A stretch of 64,000 bases of DNA from the NCBI RefSeq assembly GCF_021341785.1, contig NZ_JAJTTF010000001.1, positions 186,001 through 250,000 of the forward strand, in the 5' to 3' direction. The stretch comes from Microbacterium sp. Au-Mic1 (GTDB lineage: Bacteria > Actinomycetota > Actinomycetes > Actinomycetales > Microbacteriaceae). Below the pieces are notes generated by a model. The model saw only the letters and a list, made by a program, of their open reading frames with translations. It was not told where the DNA came from and did not search any database. Each line of letters starts with the position of its first letter. Positions within the stretch are counted from its first letter, which is position 1. A program made the translations under genes and the position numbers. Of the stretch, positions 55,746 to 64,000 are shown in pieces.

Positions 55746-57452
55746 TTACTTCTCCCAGCCCACGTTCTCGACCGGGCCGACCCGGTAGAGGTCGAGACCG
55801 ACGTAGGTCTCCGGGGTCAGGTTGGCGAGGCCCTTCTTGGCGACCTGGATCGAGGGACCGTTGTAGAGCGGGATGACGCCCCAGGTCTCCTTGATGATCT
55901 CCGGCTCGAGCTTCATCGCAGCCTTGGTCCACGACTCGGTGGTGGTCTGCGATTCGACGTCGCTCTTGATCTTCTTGTCGATGTCAGCGGTGCCGGTGCT
56001 CGACAGGTTCAGGTTGCTGTCGGAGCAGTACATCTGGCAGAACCAGGCGGGGCCGAACGGGTCGGAGTCGGTGAACCGGAGGCCGAGGGCGTCCCAGTTC
56101 TTCGTGGCGACGTCGTTCGAGAAGTTCGACGGCGCGCGCGTGTCGATCTTCAGGTCGATGCCGACGGCCTTCTCCTGCTGCTGCAGCGCCTTGGCGAGCG
56201 CGGCCTGGACCGGGCTGTCGCTGAACACCGGGTAGGTGACGGTCAGCTTGACGCCGTCCTTCTCCCGCACGCCGTCCGAACCGGCCTTCCAGCCGGCGTC
56301 GTCGAGCAGCTTCTTCGCGGCGGCGGTGTCGAACTTCAGCCCCGCAGCCTTGAACGAGTCGTCGTAGCCCTTCTGGAACGGGTAGAGGATCAGCGAGCCG
56401 GCGGCCGGCTCGGTGTAGCCCAGACCGTTCCAGGCGATCTTCTTCTGCTGGTCGATGTCGATCGCCATGAAGAAGGCCTGACGCACCTTCGGGTCCTTCA
56501 GCTGCGGCTTGGAGCCGTCGAGCTGGATGACGGTCTTGGCCGTCTGCTGGGCGCGGTAGATGACGGCGTCCTTGACGTCCTTCACCTGCTTGATCGCGTC
56601 CGCAGAGGCGGTCTCGACCTGGTCGATCTCGCCGTTCTTGAAGGCGTTCAGCGAGGCCGCACGGTCCATGCCCGAGAAGGTGACCTTGTCGAGCATGGGC
56701 TTGTCGCCCCACCACTTGTCGTTCGGCTCGAGGGTGACCTTCTGGCCGTTCACGTCGAAGTTGGTGATCTTGTACGGTCCGGCGCCCCACTCGGGGTGCG
56801 CGTTGCCGTTGTACGCGTCGTTGTAGAGCTCCGGCGTGTTCACCTTGGGGTTCAGGATGCCGGTGAGGAACGGCATGGCCGGCCAGGCGAACTCGCGGTC
56901 GAACGTCACGATGACGTCCTTGTCGGTGTCGCCCTTGGTGACGGACTCGATGTCCTTGTACCCATCGGTCGCGCTCGCCTTGAAGTCCGGGTTCGACCCG
57001 TTGTTGTCCTTCCAGGTGGTCTCGAACGCCGTCCAGTCGATCGGAGAGCCGTCGTTCCAGACAGCCTTCTCGTTGATCTTCATGGTGACGACCGTCTTGC
57101 CGTCCTTGACGGAGGTGTCCCACTTGTCGAGGTACGCCGGGTTGGCCTTGACGGTGCCGTCAGGGTCCATCAGGAACACCTGCGGGGTGTACCAGGCCGC
57201 CAGGCGCGAGGTGTCGGCCGTGCCGTCACCGTTCATGAAGTTCATCTGGGCCGGAACTTCGCTGATCCAGAAGTGCGCCTCGCCACCCTGCTTGAGGTTC
57301 TCGCGCGGCTGCGGGTTGTAGTCCGCGGTCTTGGTCTCAGCCGGCTTGTCGGTGCTGCCGGTCGTTCCTCCGGTCGCCGAGCAACCGCTGATGGCGATTG
57401 CCAGCGCCCCGCTGAGGGCGACAACGCCCCACAGCTTGTGCTGCCTTTTCAT
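55746..57452 (-). CDS. ABC transporter substrate-binding lipoprotein, family 5 (peptide type)
   Basis: 568-aa exported lipoprotein. The signal peptide ends in the lipobox ISGC (Cys ~23) and is followed by a Thr/Gly/Ser linker. The SBP_bac_5 domain spans most of the rest, with VKDGKTVVTMKINEKAVWNDGSPI and WGAGPYKITNFD, typical of dipeptide/oligopeptide binders. AAGGAG lies 5 nt before the ATG. It is the last gene of the operon, 120 bp after the ATPase gene. Ligand is unknown, probably an oligopeptide. Confidence 0.92.
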   Translation of the reverse strand: MKRQHKLWGVVALSGALAIAISGCSATGGTTGSTDKPAETKTADYNPQPRENLKQGGEAHFWISEVPAQMNFMNGDGTADTSRLAAWYTPQVFLMDPDGTVKANPAYLDKWDTSVKDGKTVVTMKINEKAVWNDGSPIDWTAFETTWKDNNGSNPDFKASATDGYKDIESVTKGDTDKDVIVTFDREFAWPAMPFLTGILNPKVNTPELYNDAYNGNAHPEWGAGPYKITNFDVNGQKVTLEPNDKWWGDKPMLDKVTFSGMDRAASLNAFKNGEIDQVETASADAIKQVKDVKDAVIYRAQQTAKTVIQLDGSKPQLKDPKVRQAFFMAIDIDQQKKIAWNGLGYTEPAAGSLILYPFQKGYDDSFKAAGLKFDTAAAKKLLDDAGWKAGSDGVREKDGVKLTVTYPVFSDSPVQAALAKALQQQEKAVGIDLKIDTRAPSNFSNDVATKNWDALGLRFTDSDPFGPAWFCQMYCSDSNLNLSSTGTADIDKKIKSDVESQTTTESWTKAAMKLEPEIIKETWGVIPLYNGPSIQVAKKGLANLTPETYVGLDLYRVGPVENVGWEK

Positions 57453-57572
57453 GGTTCTCCTTCGATGCCTTTCGGCTTTTTGGGGACAGGGGACAGTTAA
57501 CCTGCGTGAACCGGAACTTCCTGGCACATCGAAGCAACCGTTACCGTTCCGATGTCAACGCAGGGGCTGGGT

Positions 57573-59627
57573 TCAGCGCCAGTGGCAGGCGTTCGCGTGC
57601 GATTCAGAGCCGTGCAGCGCCGGAGCCACGGTCTCGCAGCGGGTGCGCTGTTCTTCGGGGAGCAGCTTGTACAGCGGGCACCGCGAGGTGAACGAGCAGC
57701 CGTCGCGGCGATCCGCCGGGCTCGGCAGATCGCCCTGCAGGACGATGCGCTCGCGGGTGCGCTCGATGTCGGGATCCGGGACGGGGATCGCCGACAGCAG
57801 CGCCTGCGTGTACGGGTGCTGCGGGTCGTCGAAGATCTCATCGACGTCGCCGTGCTCGACGAACTCGCCGAGGTACATGACCCCGACGCGGTCGGCGATG
57901 TGCCGCACCACCGAGAGGTCGTGCGCGACGAAGAGATAGGAGAGCCCGAGCTTGACCTTGAGCTCGTCGAGGAGATTGATCACCCCGGCCTGGATCGACA
58001 CGTCCAGCGCGGAGACCGGCTCGTCCAGGACCACGATCTTGGGGTTCGTCGCGAGCGCGCGAGCGATGCCGATGCGCTGGCGCTGGCCGCCGGAGAACGC
58101 GCCGGGGAACCGGCTCGCGTGTGCCGGGTCGAGACCGACGAGATCCATGAGCTCGTCGACGCGGAGGTCCGCCTCCGCCCGGGAGACACCGATCGCTCGC
58201 AGCGGCTCGGCGATGACATCCGCGACCGTCAGTCGCGGGTCGAGTGCGCCCATCGGATCCTGGAAGACGATCTGCAGGTCACGACGGACGGTGCGCTCCG
58301 CCTTGCCGCCGTGCAGCTCGGACACCTTGGTGCCGGCGATCGTGATCTCGCCGTCGGTCTGCTTCACCAGATCCATGATCTGCAGCAGCGTCGTGGTCTT
58401 GCCGCAGCCGGACTCCCCGACGATGGCCATCGTCTCGCCCTCGCGGATGTCGAAGGTCAATCCCTTGACCGCGTGCACTTCGCCGACTTTGCGCTTGAGG
58501 AACGCGCCCCGGGTGAGCGGGAACGTCTTGTGCATGTTGCGGACGTCGAGGGTGATCGGGCGCTCCGTGCGCGGGATGCGATCCAGTGCACTCGTGGGCA
58601 GTTCCGGAACGGGGTACACGGGCAGGCCGCCGATGAGACCGTTCTCGATCTCGTCGGCGCGCACGCAGGCGACCTTGTGGTCCCCACCCTCGCTCGTCGC
58701 GATCGGTCGCAGCTCGGGCTCCCTGGTCCGGCACGCCTCGGTGGCGATGGGGCAGCGCGCCACGAACGGGCACTCGTCGGGCAGGTTGATCAGCAGCGGC
58801 GGGTTGCCCTTGATCGGCACGAGCGGCTGCTTCTCGGCCTTGTCCACGCGCGGGATCGCGCCGAGCAGGCCGATCGAGTACGGCATCCGGGTCTCGTGGA
58901 ACAGCTCGCGCACGGGGGCCTGCTCCACGGGCTTGCCGGCGTACATCACGAGCACGTCGTCGGCGGTCTTGGCGACCACGCCCATGTCGTGCGTGATCAT
59001 GATGACTGCGGCGCCGGTCTCGCGCTGCGCCGTGGCGATGAGATCGAGGATCTGAGCCTGGATCGTCACGTCGAGGGCCGTGGTGGGCTCGTCGGCGATG
59101 ATCAGCTTCGGGTTGTTCGCCATGGCGATCGCGATCACGACACGCTGGCGCATGCCGCCGGAGAACTCATGAGGGAACGACTTCAGGCGGCGTTCCGGGC
59201 TGGGGATGCCGACGAGTCGTAGCAGCTCGATCGCGCGCGCGGTGGCGTCCGCGTGCGACATGCTGCGGTGCACCGTGAGCGCCTCGATGAGCTGGTCGCC
59301 GACCGTGAACACCGGAGTGAGCGAGGTCAGCGGATCCTGGAAGATCATCGCGATGCCGTTGCCGCGCAGCGCCGAGAGCTCCTTGTCGCTCTTGCCGACG
59401 AGCTCGATGCCGTCGAACATGATCGACCCGCTGACCTTCGCGTTCTCGTCGAGCAGCCCCATGATCGCGAGCGACGTGACGGACTTGCCGGAGCCGGACT
59501 CGCCCACGATGCTGAGCGTGCGACCCGGCTCGAGATCGAAGGAGACGCCGCGGACGGCGTCGACGCGCCCGGACTCGGAGGCGAAGCTGACGTTGAGATC
59601 GCGGACGGAGAGAAGAGGAGCGTTCAT
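57573..59627 (-). CDS. Dipeptide-type ABC transporter, fused double ATPase (DppD-DppF)
   Basis: 684-aa cytosolic protein with two complete ABC domains in one chain. Domain 1 (~1-330) has Walker A GESGSGKS, signature FSGGMRQR and the C-terminal Cys-rich oligopeptide-type region ([14 protein letters not shown]). Domain 2 (~350-684) has Walker A GESGCGKT, signature FSGGQRQR and [12 protein letters not shown]. Such DppD-DppF fusions are common in actinobacteria. It overlaps the permease gene by 4 nt. Confidence 0.93.
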   Translation of the reverse strand: MNAPLLSVRDLNVSFASESGRVDAVRGVSFDLEPGRTLSIVGESGSGKSVTSLAIMGLLDENAKVSGSIMFDGIELVGKSDKELSALRGNGIAMIFQDPLTSLTPVFTVGDQLIEALTVHRSMSHADATARAIELLRLVGIPSPERRLKSFPHEFSGGMRQRVVIAIAMANNPKLIIADEPTTALDVTIQAQILDLIATAQRETGAAVIMITHDMGVVAKTADDVLVMYAGKPVEQAPVRELFHETRMPYSIGLLGAIPRVDKAEKQPLVPIKGNPPLLINLPDECPFVARCPIATEACRTREPELRPIATSEGGDHKVACVRADEIENGLIGGLPVYPVPELPTSALDRIPRTERPITLDVRNMHKTFPLTRGAFLKRKVGEVHAVKGLTFDIREGETMAIVGESGCGKTTTLLQIMDLVKQTDGEITIAGTKVSELHGGKAERTVRRDLQIVFQDPMGALDPRLTVADVIAEPLRAIGVSRAEADLRVDELMDLVGLDPAHASRFPGAFSGGQRQRIGIARALATNPKIVVLDEPVSALDVSIQAGVINLLDELKVKLGLSYLFVAHDLSVVRHIADRVGVMYLGEFVEHGDVDEIFDDPQHPYTQALLSAIPVPDPDIERTRERIVLQGDLPSPADRRDGCSFTSRCPLYKLLPEEQRTRCETVAPALHGSESHANACHWR

Positions 59628-60544
59628 GCGCGGCCTCCCGCCGCCGAGGTGGGGTCGAGCGCGTCGCGCAGGCCGTCGGCGACGAGCGCCATCGAGACGG
59701 TCAGCAGCGTCAGCGCGAGTGCGGGGAAGTAGAACGTCCAGGGGGCGCTGGCGAGGGAGTTCGCGCCGATGCCGATGAGGGATCCGAGCGAGACGTCGGG
59801 GATCTTCACACCGAAGCCGATGAAGGACAGGCCGGTCTCGGTGATAACGGCCCCGACCACGCCGAGGGTGAAGTTGATCACCAGCAGCGAGCCGATGTTC
59901 GGCAGCAGGTGCCGCAGCACGATCTTCATCCCGGGGACTCCCATGTAACGTGCGGCATGCACGTACTCGCGCTCGCGGAGCGACAGAGCCATCGTCCAGA
60001 TCACGCGGGCCGGGAAGAACCAGCTGATGAAGATCATCGCGGCCGAGATCACGCGCCAGTCGCCACCGGCGTTCGAGGACACCAGGGCGAGGATCAGGAA
60101 CGTCGGCACGACCATGAGGAAGTGGATGATCAGCAGGATGATCCGCTCGGTCGTGCCACCGAAGTAGGCAGCCGCGGTGCCGACGATCGCGGAGATCACC
60201 GTGGTGCCGATCGAGACCGTGAGCGCGATCATCAGCGAGCGCTGGAGGCCCACGGCGGTCTGCGCGAACAGGTCGCCGCCGTCGGCGGCGGTGCCGAACC
60301 AGTGCGTGCCGTCCGGGGGAGTGCCGAGCGCGAGGAAGTCGAGCTCGCTGAAGCTGAAGTGCGCGATCAGAGGCCCGAACACCGCGAACAGCACGAGGAA
60401 GGCGAAGATGAACACACCGGCGACGGCGGGACGGTTGCGCACGAAGCGGCGATAGTAGAGCCGGAACGTGCCGATCCGCTTGCGCGGGATGCGCGCGGCC
60501 GTGGTGTCGGGCCCGACGGGGGGCTGAACGGTTGCAGAGGTCAT
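59624..60544 (-). CDS. Peptide ABC transporter permease (DppC-like)
   Basis: 306-aa inner-membrane permease with about six hydrophobic segments. The N-terminal cytosolic stretch [12 protein letters not shown] precedes TM1, and the EAA-type loop is in [19 protein letters not shown]. It pairs with the upstream permease gene (1-bp gap) and overlaps the ATPase gene by 4 nt. Confidence 0.92.
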   Translation of the reverse strand: MTSATVQPPVGPDTTAARIPRKRIGTFRLYYRRFVRNRPAVAGVFIFAFLVLFAVFGPLIAHFSFSELDFLALGTPPDGTHWFGTAADGGDLFAQTAVGLQRSLMIALTVSIGTTVISAIVGTAAAYFGGTTERIILLIIHFLMVVPTFLILALVSSNAGGDWRVISAAMIFISWFFPARVIWTMALSLREREYVHAARYMGVPGMKIVLRHLLPNIGSLLVINFTLGVVGAVITETGLSFIGFGVKIPDVSLGSLIGIGANSLASAPWTFYFPALALTLLTVSMALVADGLRDALDPTSAAGGRA

Positions 60545-60545
60545 G

Positions 60546-61529
60546 TCAGCTCACCCTCACTCGCGGATCGAGGACCACGACGGCGACGTCGGCGAGGATG
60601 GCGCCGATCGCCGTCAGGACAGCGCTGAAGGCGGCGATCGCCACCACGCCGTGCACGTCGTTCGTGCCGATGGTCTGAACGAAGTACCGGCCCATGCCGT
60701 TCCACGCGAAGATCGTCTCGGTCAGCACCGCGCCGGTGAACACCGTCGGAATGCTGAAGGCCAGCTGCGTCGCGACGGGGATCAGCGAGGTGCGCAGCGC
60801 GTGCTTGCGGATCGCCTGCGGCTTCGTCAGCCCCTTGGCCCGCGCGGTGCGGACGTAGTCGGCCTTGATGTTGTCCAGCAGCAGGGAACGCTGCAGGAAG
60901 TGGTAACTGGAGTAGCCGATGAACACCAGCGCGATGGTCGGAAGGATCAGATGCTGCAGGGTGTCGATCAGCACCGGGAAGAAGCCGGTCACCCCGTCGC
61001 TGCGCGCCCCGGTGACGTAGAACAGCCGGAAGCCGAGCGCGTCGTTGATCGCGATCGCGATGATCACGATGCCGAGCGCCGCGACGATGATCGGGATGTT
61101 CATCGTGACGATCGAGATGCCCTGCCACACCCGGTCGGCGACCTTGTACTGCCGCGACGCGGTGTACACGCCGATCGCGATGCCGAGCACCGCGGTGATG
61201 ATGGTGGCGCCGAGCACGAGCTCGCCGGAGACCCACATCCGGTAGGCGATCTGGTCGTTCACGGACTGCCCGACCGGGCTCACGCCCCAGTTCCAATGCA
61301 GGACGATGTCGGTGAACCAGTGCCACCAGCGCTGCAGGAGCGGCACGGTGTCGCTGAGGTTGCGGGGTTCGAGGAGGCGGTTGATCTGGTCTTCGCTCAG
61401 CGGAGGGCGACGTCCGATGTAGTTGCTGCGCGGATCCAGGAAGGCCCACGCGAGGAAGTACGTGACGTTGGTCGCCACCACGATCATGAGAAGCCAGCCG
61501 AGAGTTCGGCGCAGCAGGTACTTGATCAA
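60546..61529 (-). CDS. Peptide ABC transporter permease (DppB-like)
   Basis: 327-aa inner-membrane permease with about six hydrophobic segments and the EAA-type loop ADYVRTARAKGLTKPQAIRKH. The start is taken at TTG 61529 (giving MIKYLLRRTLGW), because a GAGAGAGAA purine run lies 8 nt upstream. A GTG at 61553 would add eight residues and has no ribosome binding site. It is the first gene of the operon. Confidence 0.9.
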   Translation of the reverse strand: MIKYLLRRTLGWLLMIVVATNVTYFLAWAFLDPRSNYIGRRPPLSEDQINRLLEPRNLSDTVPLLQRWWHWFTDIVLHWNWGVSPVGQSVNDQIAYRMWVSGELVLGATIITAVLGIAIGVYTASRQYKVADRVWQGISIVTMNIPIIVAALGIVIIAIAINDALGFRLFYVTGARSDGVTGFFPVLIDTLQHLILPTIALVFIGYSSYHFLQRSLLLDNIKADYVRTARAKGLTKPQAIRKHALRTSLIPVATQLAFSIPTVFTGAVLTETIFAWNGMGRYFVQTIGTNDVHGVVAIAAFSAVLTAIGAILADVAVVVLDPRVRVS

Positions 61530-61879
61530 GATGGATGTTCTCTCTCTTGTCACGGACGCCGCGCGGGATCTCCGACGCAGCGCTGGGTCGATGCCATATC
61601 AACACGACCCGAAACCGGTGACGCGGTGCTCCGCCCCGCGCAGCGCGAGACGGAGTGCTGTCGCCGCTGAGACCCGGTTCCGGGACGCGGCAACTTCGCG
61701 AGACTATCACCGGCCGGACGCGAGGGGGGAAGTGGCACGCCTCGCCCGGCGCACGTCGACGGCGGCGGAGAGGCGCAGGGGGCGGCCGCTCCGGGCGCTC
61801 CCGTAGAATCGTCGGGATACCCGGTTCACTCCCGGGACAGCCCGATCCGCCCGCCGGACCCCGCATCGTTCAGGACCTC
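61530..61879. other. 350-bp divergent intergenic region, dppB-like / lepA
   Basis: No gene is supported. On the plus strand TAGAAT (61804-61809) is a likely lepA -10, giving a ~65-nt leader that contains a small CCCGG/CCGGG hairpin (61820-61836). On the minus strand no convincing promoter for the peptide operon was found; GATAGTCT near 61701-61708 and GATATG near 61595-61600 are weak candidates. Confidence 0.5.
61804..61809 (+). promoter_or_regulatory. lepA: Likely -10 of lepA (TAGAAT)
   Basis: TAGAAT 70 nt before the ATG. No matching -35 was found. Confidence 0.5.
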
Positions 61880-63733
<1,854 letters not shown>

Positions 63734-63794
63734 GCCCCGCGCGCGAAGCACTCCCCCCTTGGGGGAACCTGGGTGGGGAGCCGGGACCAGCAAG

Positions 63795-63800
63795 TAGGGT
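63795..63800 (+). promoter_or_regulatory. -10 element (TAGGGT) for the DUF1990 gene
   Basis: TAGGGT ends 7 nt before the ATG at 63808, fitting a leaderless or nearly leaderless message. Confidence 0.4.
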
Positions 63801-63807
63801 GGTTGAC

Positions 63808-64000
63808 ATGCGTCGCGGGACATTCCGAGAAGGAACGGTGGATTATGCCGCCGTGGGCGCGACCCACGCGCCCGACCTGATGCAGTATCCGCCGGAGCGG
63901 AGCATCCCCGCCGAGGAGTCCTGGCGGCTCGGCAGCGGCGAGGAGCGGTTCCGCACCGCCGGTGACGCCCTGCTGGCCTGGACGGCACAGCGTGCGGCGG
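63808..64000 (+). CDS. DUF1990 family protein, 3'-truncated by window edge
   Basis: 64 codons are visible before the window ends. The reading MRRGTFREGTVDYAAVGATH, then MQYPPERSIPAEESWRLGSG and RFRTAGDALLAW, matches the DUF1990 family start (conserved P-P-x-G/R-x-R and R-L-G-S-G). Function is unknown. In related genomes this gene often follows lepA, as here. Confidence 0.8.
   Translation, partial: MRRGTFREGTVDYAAVGATHAPDLMQYPPERSIPAEESWRLGSGEERFRTAGDALLAWTAQRAA

Overview
The window is a high-GC (about 70% by eye), gene-dense actinobacterial chromosome segment. Its core gene order (ileS-folC-DUF4233-ndk, rne, rplU-rpmA-obgE-proB-proA-nadD-rsfS, leuS, comEA-comEC-holA-rpsT-lepA-DUF1990) and its protein sequences fit the family Microbacteriaceae, most likely Microbacterium or a close relative. 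This assignment rests on recognised gene order and sequence style; no search was run. No insertion sequence, prophage, integrase or CRISPR array is visible.

Layout. 1-5213 (+): 3' part of ileS, then folC, a DUF4233 membrane protein and ndk, nearly all overlapping. 5302-9646: a VKOR-family membrane protein (-), the large RNase E/G gene rne (+) with a structured leader, then a DUF4031/TMEM175-like pair (-). 9730-16910 (+): rplU and rpmA with a promoter, leader and terminator, obgE-proB, proA, then a small membrane protein, nadD, a low-complexity membrane-anchored protein and rsfS. This is a translation, ribosome-assembly, proline and NAD housekeeping block.

17100-26821 is accessory metabolism. 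It holds fdhD with a YdeP-like molybdopterin oxidoreductase (+), and a four-gene minus-strand operon: an Orn/Lys/Arg-type decarboxylase, an APC permease, a tandem universal stress protein and a LysA-like decarboxylase. A divergent LysR regulator faces that operon across a perfect palindrome. 26936-32670 holds tRNA-Ala(GGC) followed by jetA-jetB-jetC, the condensin-like part of a type I Wadjet/MksFEB system. The nuclease gene jetD is absent. 32719-41657 is mixed: a 72-aa protein, a GlxA-type regulator coupled to an ECF sigma factor fused to an anti-sigma-like membrane domain, a FAD monooxygenase preceded by a 30-bp tandem repeat, a ThrE-like exporter, a GH3 lipoprotein, a DNA-glycosylase-annotated family protein and an App1 phosphatase.

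41781-51961 returns to core genes: leuS, an LGFP/SGNH envelope protein, an HD hydrolase, the comEA-comEC DNA-uptake pair, holA and rpsT. 52255-61529 is a second accessory block: GH1 glucosidase plus MFS sugar transporter, an alpha/beta hydrolase and a complete dipeptide-type ABC importer. lepA and the start of a DUF1990 gene close the window.

Cross-cutting signals. At least eleven genes have a TANNNT-like hexamer (one is GATAAT) ending 6-7 nt before the start codon and no usable Shine-Dalgarno, which points to leaderless mRNAs. The hexamer GGATCC is strongly over-represented. Two interleaved perfect inverted repeats lie between holA and rpsT. The most interesting locus is the Wadjet-like jetABC operon without jetD.
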